A stretch of 64,000 bases of DNA from assembly GCF_008831285.2 (NCBI RefSeq), contig NC_045141.1, forward strand, positions 14,680,106 through 14,744,105, in the 5' to 3' direction. The DNA comes from Nymphaea colorata. Taxonomy: Eukaryota; Streptophyta; Magnoliopsida; Nymphaeales; Nymphaeaceae. The position numbers and the translations under genes are program-made. This document shows positions 1 through 13,000 of the stretch, piece after piece; position 1 is the stretch's first letter; the number at the start of each line of letters is the position of its first letter. Under the pieces are notes generated by a model that made no database searches, had not been told where the DNA came from, and saw only the letters and a program-made list of their open reading frames with translations.

Positions 1-124
1 AATACATATCCGAACCAAACGTTGCATATCGCTGCTTGAGGAACAGGCCATCAAGGGTTGGGGATGAAAGCGCTTTGACTTTGTTCTCTGTACTGGAACC
101 CACCAGATTGGGTTGAAGAGCCAT
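1..124 (-). CDS. 5' end of an unidentified protein-coding gene, cut by the window edge
   Basis: Reading leftwards from the ATG at 124-122 there are 41 open codons, beginning MALQPNLVGSSTENK and reaching QRYATFGSDMY at the edge. An in-frame TAG stands directly before the ATG, which fixes it as the first possible start. The G+C content is clearly higher than in the AT-rich DNA to the right, and an AATAAATAG box lies about 40-50 bases upstream, as expected for a promoter side. I do not recognise the protein. A second ATG at about 158, in another frame, gives a short reading frame of about 38 codons that stops inside the window and is the weaker choice. The family cannot be named from this fragment. 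Confidence 0.45.
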   Translation of the reverse strand, partial: MALQPNLVGSSTENKVKALSSPTLDGLFLKQRYATFGSDMY

Positions 125-646
125 CTAATGGCAGCAGGTTGGGGCCCTTTCCACGGCTGGCCATTCATTCTATTTATTATTGTGGCAAATCTGTGCATCG
201 AGATGTCAAATGAGATTTATTTCGGCGGGATATGTTAGCCCTCAACACAAATATTATTTTTGAAAAAATGATTTTTTCTTTAGTAGTTTTCGAAAAAGTT
301 ATTTTTTTTATAAATTTTGGGAAAATTTTGTTAGTTTTTTTAGTAAAAAAACATACCTTTAAATTTAAAAAATAAAAATCTCAAAATCTCAAAAAAAATC
401 GCAAAATTTGTGATAAAATAGTGAAATTTTTATTTTGGCAAGATTTTCAAAATCTCATGATTTTTTTCGGTTTTCATTTTATTTGATTTTTTCACAACTA
501 TCAGGAGATTTTCGAAAATCTTACTATAGCTGTAATAATGATATCAAAATAATATTTGGCTTTCGTACGGTAGATAGCATATAATCTTGTGTGGGATTTG
601 GATAGAGAGCAGGCAGCTGTTGGTCTATCTCTTCCATTTACAATTA

Positions 647-913
647 AGGGGTGTTTGATAAGGCCCGGAAAATAGAAATCTATAATTAAAATTTTCATTT
701 TTTTTAAATAAGAATTACATTATCAGGATTTTGATTCCAAAATTATTATATCATTTTTTAACCAATATTCCAAAATTATGAGTCTACCTTAAGAAATAGA
801 ATTGTGATTGCAGAATTTTAGAATTTTTTTCATCTCTCTATAAGGCACATGTCATGATAGTTTTAATTTGCCAATTCTAAAACTTTCATTCACGTTTTAT
901 CAAACACGTTTTT
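647..913. mobile_element. MITE-like element with GTGTTTGATAA ends
   Basis: The left end reads GGGGTGTTTGATAAG after a TTA, and the right end contains TTTTATCAAACACG, its approximate inverse. TTA also occurs just past the right end. Terminal inverted repeats next to a TTA target are typical of PIF/Harbinger (Tourist-like) MITEs. The right boundary lies in a T-run and is approximate. Confidence 0.4.
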
Positions 914-1753
914 TTAATTTCAAAACCAAATTTCCAAACACAAAGGAAAACTATAACTATAATTTTTATTCCAATCCGAGTTTGAGGTACAATTTTGGTT
1001 GTTGAATTTTAACTTGAGAATCAAAATACAAGACCATCAAACTTCAACTGACACCAAAACAAATAGATTTCACTTTCTCGTTTAATTTAACGTTGAGTAA
1101 CCACTAACCACTAGCATATTGTTTGGTTTGTCCTTATAATTATGCTTATTTTCGCCTATCGGAAAATATTCCTTTCTATTGCACCCATTGGAATTCACGT
1201 TCTTATTGTTTGCCAAAGTTGCTTTTGCCAAGCGTACGAATGTCAAGCACAAATATAACATGTGAGGTGCCATCGAAGGGAACTTCATTTTAATGGCACC
1301 ACCAATTCTACGATGCTTTTAGGAATAAGATGATGACAAATTTTTAATTTTTAGTCATTTGATTTCGGTTAGAATTAAGCTTGTGTAAGAGTTCAATATA
1401 GAGTTCAGTGTTGGATGCCAAATGTTATCCGATGGTTAAAAATTAAAATCTATCACTAAAAAATAATCGCAATAAGAGCATGACCGATGATTTTGATACA
1501 GCAGCAATTCATATTGCTTTTGGCAACGGTTTGTGGTGTCTTTAATGGATTTTCAAAATTTATATCTTTACGAATATATATAATCATGTTGAAAATTTGA
1601 ACAGCAGAATCGCTCAACCATCTAACCAACCAGGACTGTTTGATCGAACATGATAGATGATTAAGAGAAAAAGAAGGAGAAAAAAGTGATTGATATTTTC
1701 ACCATCTAGTATTATTATTAGTTCATATCTTTTTTTTATTGTTTTCTTTCATC

Positions 1754-1755
<2 letters not shown>

Positions 1756-1802
<47 letters not shown>
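1756..1802. repeat. (TA)n microsatellite
   Basis: About 23 uninterrupted TA dinucleotides. Confidence 0.95.
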
Positions 1803-1805
<3 letters not shown>

Positions 1806-2318
1806 GTCATTGAAACGTGGAGGCGAAGCACCAAAAGTAAGTAATATATGCTGAGGAAACAAGGAGTTGCTTGGGAGCATCTGCTATTTTCTAAGGAACA
1901 GAATGAAATTAGAAATACTCCTGCTGAATAAAACTGTCTTTTAAGCTAAAATAGTTAAAACCACAGCAAAAAACAAAACAAAACAAAACAAGGGAGCTGT
2001 TTTCCAGTGAAAGATCTGCTGCCTTCATGTGATGGCGTACATTCTCTTGGAAGCTGCTGGTTGGTTGATAGTTTGCTATCATTTATGTCAAAACTAATAC
2101 AATGGAGAAGGGGCTTGACCTTCTTCATAGGCAAAGAGGCTTAACCTATAAAATCAATTGCTAAATTCTACCAGTCTCTGCCATTAACGTAAGCAAAATT
2201 CGTAAGCTACATGACCAGAAAGAAAGTAGAGTCATCAAATAAATTAAATAAATTGCACCCAAAATTGCCTATTTTACAGTTAATCAAGACCGGACGGAAA
2301 ACCTCCATCTCTTCCACT

Positions 2319-5300
2319 TCAGCAGCTCTTTTTCTCTTCTCTATGGACATTCTTTTCTGAAACTCCATCATCAAACTTCAGCAATGGACGAAATTTGTCC
2401 CCCAAGTATGACTCGCACGCTGCATACGCATCAGGTCTCAATGCCTTGCAAAATGCTTCGCCAAGCTTGGAACGAGCAATCGCTTGCAATGCTGATATGA
2501 AAAACCGGCGCACGTCTGACCTCCTTGAACCCTTCGACATGGGCTTACTCAACAGCTGCTGCATTAAACTACACAAAGGCAACAGGTTTTCCCTGAGAAA
2601 CTGCAACCCACCAGGGGCATCCTCATCTACATGCGTCTTTCCGGAAACCCAAGTCTTCAGTATGCTTTCGATGAGTGCAAGTGCTTCAGTCATCCGATAT
2701 TCTGATTTGGTGCTTGTGCATTTCTCCAGCAGAAAGCTAAAAAGCCTGTGTCCAGTCCACGGGTAGCGCCTGAAGATCTCTTTTATAAAACCAGACTTCA
2801 AACGAGACTTCTTGTTATTGAAGTAGTCGTCCAACAAGGACTGCAGCATATCTGGTACTCTAGGTAACTCCTTCCGAGAGAAATTTCCATGAAGAATTTT
2901 CAATATCCAGAACGATGAATTCTGAGCAAGTATAGAAACTACTTTCTGCCGGGATCTGGATGACAATCTTAGACTCTTCTCCAGCTGGGTTTCCAGAAGG
3001 GATGACTGAACACCATCACCTTTTGGATAATCCTTGCTTTTGAACAGTTTCTTTTGTAGAATTCCTGCAATTCTCTGCCCGAGCTGCTCACTACCCTCTG
3101 TAGCATATGCGTTAACAAATGTCTTTACCAAGTAAGGATATGCCACCAGGACGAGCGGATTGCCTGAGAAGTAACAATGTTAGTCAAATATCATCAATAA
3201 GTCATCCGCTAAAATACAGAAATGCTAGCAGGTTCAAAACCAAAGTAAAAAAGGTGTCATAATCAAGGGACTAGACTTTCAAGCTTGCCTGCATTCTTAT
3301 GTAGGAAAATCTCCAAAAGTGAGAGAACCCGCAGCTTGAAAAGCACGAGCTGAGACTGGGCAGTATCACTACCAGCAGCATTTTTCCGGTCCTTGAAAAT
3401 CTGTGCAAGATATGAATCCATCCTGAACATTTCCTCATCATCCATTCCACCATCAGAATCATCAGATCCCAAAGGTGCCCCAATTACATTGGCAGCGACT
3501 TCTTGGTCAGCTGACTCTCCTGCATCTTCATCTTCGGAACTGCTCTCGCTTTGATCACCATCTGAATCCCCTGCTTGATCCACATCTTCAGATTCTTCAA
3601 TCCCAAGGAAATCATCTTCATCATCATCATCAATTTCCTCTTCATCAGTTACAGACCGGTGACGAGAAGGCTTCAGATCTTTTTTTACTACACGCAGCAT
3701 ACTGACGAGCCCAGATTCTGTAATCTGGTCACAAAAGAACTTGAAAACCTGCATCATTCAAAAGAACAAAGACTTAAAAGCTAGTTCCCACCAAATTCCA
3801 AATAATTACAGCCGTTCAATGATTTCAGTTATCCAGACAAGAAGAAAACATGTTACACTTGGGTCAAATTCAGTAAAGTCAGCAAGAAATGCAAATGACT
3901 TATTTGTGTCCGGATATGTAGATATAGAATAAGAAAAATCCAACTGCATCCCACGGAATGGTAATGATGCGCTAGCAAAAAGGCATGACAAAAGACCAAA
4001 TGAGCAATCAAGAATTTATTAGAAAGTCATAGAAGTTGATATAGCCAACACTATGCAACAAATGTTCCTCTCCTCTCATGCAGCTAGCTGTCTAAATGCA
4101 TCATATTTGCCTAAAATGGTCATAATATGGACTACTGAAATCAGGCCACATTTTCCCCATTAGCATGGATAACACGTCATCAAATCATCCTCCTATCATG
4201 CTCAAGACCACTGGGACAATTACATAACCAAAAAGTACCTGCTCAATGGAGAAGACCAAAGGAGCAGATGACTGGGGCAGCAATGAGAGCAAAGTATCTA
4301 CAAGAACATCCATGAAGGCAGGGCTCCCAGTATCATCATCATCTTCTTCGTCATTTGAATCAAGATCAGTAAGAGTGACAAAAGCTTTCTTGCAACATAT
4401 TACAAGCTCAGAAGCAGTCTCACTGAATTCCCCTGGCTTTAGGAGAACTTGCAAAAGCAACTGGATTAGCAAGAAACGCATTGTATATACCTTACTACCA
4501 TCAATCTCCCGTTCCTCCTGTATAATTTCAATAAAAAGTAAGTAAATTGCAGAAAAACAATAAACTTTCTGCTCACACGTACTTACCAGAAAATGTTTCA
4601 TTCATGGCACATCATCCACAATAAAAAGATATTTACAAGCACATTCTACAAGCTTTTCTTGACAGTACATGTCCATCAAATACTTATTACAACTTGCAAT
4701 CTATGTCACATTGCCAGCAGGTACTAAAGGTAAAACAGAACACTTCGGGAAAAAAAAAAAACTATAGGTACGGGGTACAACTCGGTAGAAAAGATAAAAG
4801 CAAAAAAAAACTTAAAGGCCACATTTGGATGCCACTTCGAAATGGCGTTTTGAGTGGCAAAACGAGGTTTGGACATCCAAACCTCATTGTGGGAGTGTTT
4901 GGACGACAGCAGACTGGATTTATTGAAAACCTGGTTTGGCCCAAAACAATGTAATAACTAAGTTATGAAAAACTTGCGCCCCCCCCCCCTTCTCTATCTT
5001 GATTTTTCACCCCAAAACGACATTTTGGGGGTGACAGAAAACATCAAGGGAGAAAATTTGTTAAAAGAATAAATCATGTATGCGAGAGCCTTCATGGCAG
5101 AACTGAACTCCACCACGGTAGGAAGAACGCATCAATGTGGGTGACAAACATCGTTCACAGGTGGTAGCAAGAATGCATCAATTGTGGGTGACAAACATTG
5201 TACGCAGGAGACGTCAGTAGCGGAACTCTAGTCCACCACGAGTGTCTGTCGAGTGTCGGTGGTGAACTGAATGGCAGCGCCAAGTGAAGCAATCAATTTT

Positions 5301-8300
5301 TACGGTGGCCATATACAGAGCATCGGTGGTGGAACAGAATGGCAGCAGCAAGTGAAGAAAAATTGGTTTTTTTCTAAAGGATCTTCACCACAGCCAAAAC
5401 TAATAGCCACAAGGACCAAACGCCAACATGTTGAGCAGTCTATTTTTAACACTTCCATATTCACCCGAATGAAGTCAGTATTTTTGGAAAATAAGTTTTT
5501 TTTTTTTTGCTAAATTATAAATGATTTTTTTTATCTATTGTAGTTTAACTGTCCTCAATGCTCAGCTGAAATTGAATTTAGAAGCTTCATGAATAACCTT
5601 GTTTTTGTCATCCAAACAAAAACCAAGTTTAAAAACTAAAAATCTGGTTTGGTTGTTGTCATCCAAAACAGGCAAAGCAGGTTTTTAAACCTGGTTAAGA
5701 AAACAAGGTTTGCACAAAGCTCGTTTCATCATAACCAGGTTTTAAGGGAGTGTCATCCAACCACCCCCTAAGTTTATACATCAGAATTTGCAAATTAAAA
5801 ATTTTGAAAAAAAGAAAAGGTGTTCATAACTGATAATCCAGCAATCCCTACATTCTTTACAGTTACTTCCCAATGATTACCAAATTATTTTCACTATTAG
5901 CACAAGGGGAACTCCCAGACAAAGATGCATACATACACAAAACAATGTGCATGACATAGACTGCATACTGAATAATACAGAAAATAACTTGTACAAATTT
6001 ACAAAAAAATGAATAGCGAAAATAAGCCTAAGAAGTGCAAGCTAAATAAGACAAACAATAAATTGTACAGAAAATTTAGAAACATTTATGTGATTTTCCA
6101 TTTTGAAAATGTTAAAAGTGACCGAAAATGACCCGGATCCAGGTGGTCAGAAACATTTTAAACAGCCCATGCGAGCGTTCCTTCTTTGGTTTTAGATCCG
6201 ATTCCAGATTATTCCAGCTTTTTTCTTTTTACCACTTAAATTCAAGTTCCTCAAACTTTCAAACCTAAAAATCTATTTTTAAACATAAACCCAGGCCCAA
6301 CACCATTATCTTGAATCAAGACTAGTCCTTACCCGCATCGTAGAGGATGACTCTTTTCCAACCTGGGGGGAATGACGCATGAATGATGCCTCCATATCCA
6401 CATTTTAGTTTTTGGATTTTTTGTTTGCATCCAGATCCATGGATCCACTTTTAGTACATGTTAAGATGTTTAGAATCTCATTTGTAATTGGTCTGGAGTT
6501 TAATGAAACCTAAATCTTCTTTAAGCTTTCCCTTGTTACAGTTATTTCTGTTCCATTTTGTGTTCCTTTCTATTTTCCTAGTTTAATTTAGACATTGATT
6601 GTGGGTTAGAAGAGCAGTCCTCTTCCCCAGTGCATCAGAAAATGTGTTTTTACAATGTACAATGGATAGGAAGATGGCTTGCAACACAATCTAAAGTTGA
6701 ATACCCTATACAACTATTGAGGGCCAGGCAGAGTAGTGCAGAAGGTCTGAATATAATACCATCTTTAAGAGTCTGCTTTCCATCGACTGCAATTTCTTGA
6801 ATGCCTCTTCATCCTCTTTGCTCAATGACCGAAAGAGTGAAACCGAAGGAATGTTGCACAAAGTGTCCAGAAAATGCATAAAGTAAGAACCCAAATCATC
6901 TGTCCTGAACATATCGGACTCACTCTTTGTCCCCATGCTTTTTTCTGCATCTGCCAGTATAAGTTGTAGTTGCTGAAAACAAATCTTGCGTACGTTGCCA
7001 GAGCTATCTGTCTTTGGCCATTTTAGCTTCTCTTGCAACTCAAAGGATGTCACCTCTCTGCCCAAAGAAGCAGTAAAGAGTCCTTGAACAGTTAAAAATT
7101 TCAAGATCTCCCTTTGTATGTGCAGTTTTTCTTCCAGTTCCAGCGTCAAGTATTTGAAAACACGAGGAAGGCTGTCCACAATCCAACTTCTCAGAATATC
7201 TGGATTGCCTGAAGAATCGGTGTAGCTGCTATCGTCCAAAGTAATCATTTCAGAAGACTCAATAGTAGCCTGTGCTGATCCTTTATCCGGTAACCCATTT
7301 TCATCAATAAATAAGCTCATCAAGCTTTGGACAAACAACATACAACCTGAAGCAGAGTTAATCTTAGAAACCAAGTCCTTAACCATGTGAGTATGTGTGA
7401 TGCAATCGAATCTCCCAAAGCTATGTTGCTGTAAAGCTATGATGACAGCAACAAGGCGATCCACATCTCTTTCAGCCCACTTAGACAGCTCCTGCAGAAA
7501 ATATTGGGCTGCCTTATAAAGCCAGGAGTCTTTGGTGGATAATATATCCATCAAACATTGAATTAGCTTGTAGGACAGGATAGCCTTGCTACATGAAGCT
7601 GGCAATCTTGGGAGCAGCAGGAGCAAAATGTCAAATGCCAGATGCTTACGATCATGAGATGACATTAAAAGAGATCCATCAATGACAAGGCTACAGAAAT
7701 AATCGAGACGCTTGGAAAGGTTTTTCTCTGTGGAACTAAGTTTTCTACATTTCTTAAGTGCCTGAGTGGAATCACTACATGCTGCCCCATCTTTCTGTAA
7801 AGAAACATCCGAGAAAAGGATGTTCACCAATACAGGCCATACACTATGCATTCGAGGCTGACAAAAGGTTGTTTCCTGCAATTCAAGAAAAATGCTGAAA
7901 CACCATAACAGGAAATGCCTTGTGACCTCATAACATTATACACCTATAAAGAGGAAAAAAGTAAAGCAGTTAAAGAAAGGGTAGAAAAGTTTTTTACTAT
8001 CAAAAGATACATGGTACTTTCTTCCCAATTTTCTTTGAAGTGCAACGCTCAGAGCAGACAGACTGAACAAGAAACTGCACACGTAATTGAATAGACTGAG
8101 ACTCAAAGTACATAGGGAAAAAGGAGAATTTCTCAGTCTTAAAGCCCACGATGGCCACACAAAACCAGAGGAGAGAGAAACGGACTTAGCCTAAACCTCA
8201 TGAAAAATCAGAATAATTGATGCTACCACACATTTTCTGGTATAAGAAAAATTATGAAAAAGGAGTACACAATGAAGGAATTACCTTTAAGCATGGAACT

Positions 8301-9959
8301 AGAGAAGATAAGCAATCTGGAGTAAACAAGTTACTAGGAGTGAAGGGTGAAGGCAACAATTTGCAAAATATCTTGTTATCCACAGATGCTTTCTCTCTTA
8401 ACTTTAAGGCCAGATATAGTGCATCTGGATTTTCATTACTGATTGCTTTATCAAACCAATCTGCCAGTACTGGAGCTTCTAGAACATGGGCTGTAACAGC
8501 ATCTACAGGTAACTGCAAGACTAAGAACTTCAGCTTCAACCACAACACATGGAAGTGTGAACTTTGAACAATTAGTCAAGTGCCTAACTTCTACATTGTT
8601 ATTGACCAACCCAAAGAACCTTGAAGCAAATGAAACATGAATAAATAACAGAACTTTTTAAGGAGCAAATAGAAGACTATTTCAGCCAGCCCATTAATTT
8701 CGGAATAAAAAGAATTAAAATAAAGGAAGAACAGGAGGTCTCACATATAAATAGCCAACAAAGCACCAACAAGGTACTTAACAGAGCCAATTTATCAAAA
8801 CATGATCTAGTGAAGAATTCAACCTAGCTCAAGTCAACGCCTCCTGAAGTTATAAGCAATGAAACTAGAAAGAAAGCAGGAGTAAGATAAACTCGTAAAA
8901 GTCAAGACAAAAATAAAAAGTCATAACTGAATGATTGGCATACTTTGTCCTATGCCACATCGGCGCAAAGCACAGTCACAGAAGACACTTTTTTAAAAAA
9001 AAAAAATCCATTTTGTACTTCAAAAATGGTCACCCATCTAAAACTATGAAAAACCCATCTTTTCACATTTTCTATTACGGCATTTTTATTTTTGCATTTT
9101 TATTTTATTTTTAGGAGTTTTCTTCTTAATTTTTTAAAATCTTGCTGAGTTTTTCTTAAGAAAAACAACTTTCCCATATTATACCCAAGAAAAAACTCCC
9201 TGTTTAAAAACCCATAAATGATATTTGTGATTACGGTGCAGAGTTTAGGTGCAGGTGCAGGTACAAGTGCAGTTGTAGTATATAAGACATCATAAGAACA
9301 CAAAACATCATTAAGTTTAAAGCAATCTAAGAAAAGAGATAAGTGATATTATGATCATGTCAAACACATCACTGGCATATAACACAGTCAATAGTTAAAA
9401 CTGTAGGTTTAGCAAAAAGAGATCATGTCAATCAGATCCTTCATCCACAACATTTCAGACTCCATAGGCAAACAGCATCAATAACAGAAAAACATCAACT
9501 AAAACTCCGCATTTACATGCACAGACACAGAAACACCAAAAAAAGTGGCGGATGGTTGTCTAATCAACTTCATTGATAATTCACAAGGTTCCATGTCTAA
9601 AGTTAAATTTCTGAGAACATGGATGACAATTAATAACTTGTCTTTGGACAATCGATTAAGTTGATCGGACAACAATAATTACTACACATAGTCATTTATA
9701 TTTACTTAGTTCACACACACAAACAGGCAAATACATGCATAGCATATATATAAGTATCATTAGATACTCGAAAGATTTCAGCTTATAGCATGCAATGTTA
9801 CAGTGGGTGAACTATGTGGCTTATGTTTATGATTTATATTTTTATTACCTTTATGACTTTATCTACCTTCCAATTTTGACAACTTAGATTTCAACATTTA
9901 ACCAGGACTTTCTAACTTAGTGGGTCCTTTTTGAAAAGGATGCAATATAAGTGCCAATG

Positions 9960-10004
<45 letters not shown>

Positions 10005-13000
10005 GAAAGGATTATTTCACAAACAACAGAACTAACAACAGGCTGTCATTCTATTAATAGTTCAATGGAAAATAAAATGGGGGTTGTTACATCCAACTGG
10101 CATCCAAGTTGTGTTGGCCCAGGTGAGGTCACTGTTTTGGTGACTCCATGTTACTCAGGTGTACTGCTTAGATCCCCCATCTAGCACTTGCTGCACTTCT
10201 AACTACGTAGAAAAGAACACTACATGGGACGGAGACAAGTATATGTAAGTTGATCAACCATAGAAAAACATTCAACTTAAAGGAAATATAAAGAGACTAA
10301 GATTCATAGTCAAAAACTTGCTCCAGTCCAATATTTCGATGAAAAGTATATTAATCAATCAAATAAAATCCAACCACATATGTTAAGTTGAGCTGTGATA
10401 CCCACCGTATCTGCCAACTCCAGAATAATTGAAACAGCTGGTTCACGTAAGTAACTTTTCTTATCAGCAAGTGAAATAACAACCCTGATAAACTCTTTTA
10501 TTGTAGATGTTTTGTTATTCAAACTCCAGTCATGAGCCACCCGACCTGATCTAGCAAGGGCTCCATAAGCAAATAAACGTCCCAAAAGACAATCTCTAGC
10601 TTCCTGCACTAACACAAAGAAAAGATATTTATGTGCAACAGAAGATATATTCCAGCACAAACACTATACAAAGATCTTTAGCATCAGAAATTAAGACAGA
10701 AAAAAAAAAATCATGTAGAGCAGCACATTCATGCAATATACTTATAGCATGAACAACATATAAAGAAGAGAAGATGCAATCATTAACTTAGTGGTTAAAT
10801 GCTCCTAGGCCCTAGGAGGCCACCATTTCAATTACATAATGCCACCTAGATGTCCACGAGAACAAAAAAGTCATTAAATTTTCTCCTTATTTTGTTGCTT
10901 CTTCTTAGTCCTCTTTCTTTTTTCTTTTATTGTTTTTGAAGCACTTACACCCTACCTAGGCACCATCTAGTCCTTTTTGAAGGTCCACCACCTAGGCCCA
11001 CCTAGTGCCTTTGATCACATACGTCAATTGATAAGATCGATCTTTGGAATTAAGGGGCTAGTACACTAAGCAAAATGAAAGAGGAAATGGAAAGTGAGAG
11101 TGGGGAATACTGGAATTTAGAATTTCACTGCAGTTATGGCTTACTCAGCAGTTGTTTATGTAGTTTTTTTCCAGTGCAGATATCTGTTTGGTAGAGCTAG
11201 AACCTTTTCCAAAGCTTGCAGCCTAAGGCATCAATACAATTGGAAATACATTTCCTTTTTAATGTGAACAAGAAACAAACCACTACTTCGTGAGAAGTGC
11301 ATTCTGGTAACTGGTTCCTCATCTTTAAATAGTGCTCTCAGAAATGTTGCATTCATGTTTCAGGAAATAATTTATCCAGAGCTTCCCATGTAGGACTAAT
11401 GTTCCCAGTGATTTTGAGCAGCACCAGACAACACCTCTGGAGGATAGTTTGATTCATGCATAGAAAATTTTTCAGTTTTCAGAATGGGAAAGAACTTTTC
11501 CATGACATAATATAATCAAGGAATTGTGACGAAATGTGACAAACTACGTAAGTAAACTTGGCATGGCACTCCCTAATGAACATCATCTTTAGCAGCCAAA
11601 ATCATAGAACCAGAAAGATGAGCACGTAGTAGCCACATACCAATTGTTTATGGAAAGAAATAATCAAAGAAAAAAATCACCTTAATTAAGAATGCATAAG
11701 ATTAAAAATTTCTCCATACCATATTAGATTTTGCAACAGAAAACAATATTTACAGAATATAAATATTTATCCACACATTTGTTCACACACAGAGACAACA
11801 TTCATTAAGGAGAGGATGATCTATACATTAGCAACATATGAAATATGAAACCATCAATTACCTGTCCCTTCATTGAAGAAGATACCTCCAATAGATTGTC
11901 TATCAGCTCCAGTATCGAATCAGTGTTGATGCATTGAATAGTTCCCAAAACAGCTGTCAAACCTAGTGCAAATCCTTGCCTAGCACACTGAACAAGAACC
12001 ACTAGACATTATTGTGCTGGTAGAACCAATCACCTCTATTCTTACTTTATTACACTAATCAAAGGATGTAACCTAGATCCACGAAAAGCTAAACCAAACC
12101 CCTAACATCTTGAAGGAAGAGACATTGAAGCAAAAAAAAAAACATCTGTGGACCTATTTGCAGTAATCTCGAGAACAAACTTCATATTTCCGATTGTAAT
12201 CTCCCTGAGAAGGATCCCACTTTGTTGAGAACTCTTGAATAAGGATTAAGGGCCCACCGTTACAATTAAGGGCCCACCGTTACCATTGGCCCATCACATC
12301 AGGCTCAGGTATGCTGAACAAGTGACATGATGTTTTTTCATTTATGCAAAAGTGAAGCACATTTGCTGCCCAAAAGGACAATGTTGGAAAGTAAAGGTTT
12401 CCATGTGTTCCAAAATGACATAGTTTAGCTCAACCCCATTTGATACTTGTCAGTGAGGCCCATATTAGGGAAATCAGGAACTAGTAAAAGCCTTGACATT
12501 CAGAAAGTTTCACGAATGTCATTACTGACAACAAAGGGTTAAGAAATCAACTCATGAGCATGTCAATTTCCATTTCGTAGATATTTTCAGATAATTCAGC
12601 AAATGGCATCTGAAGACCAACAGCTCCATATAAAAGCTAGTCATTACTAATAGCTCCATATAAAAGCTAGCCATTCACTAAATATCCAGAAAACAATTGT
12701 CACAAAAATCATGATGCCAACAGGTGGTTGATGAGATTGATTATCTTGCTAGGCAAGATAACCTTTACAGATTCTTTTGTTGTGGCAGCTTCAATTCACA
12801 GAATCTCCAACTTGTGAATAACTTAGTCAGCCTTATTTCATTGCTATACACATTAATATAACTAATGAAAATGGAAGCACGAGTCTTTAATGGGTAAGAC
12901 CACCGAACTATGATTCATTGCAAAATAATAGCATTTCAAAAACATATTAACAATAAATAGATGACATATCCAACAGTAACAGTATTTTCTCTAAAAATCC

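Larger units (their letters stand above)
125..2318. other. Non-coding spacer between the edge gene and POL5
   Basis: AT-rich sequence with no convincing coding frame. It holds a MITE-like segment near 647-913 and a TA dinucleotide array at 1756-1802. The last few hundred bases before 2319 are the presumed 3' UTR and terminator side of the POL5 gene. Confidence 0.6.
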
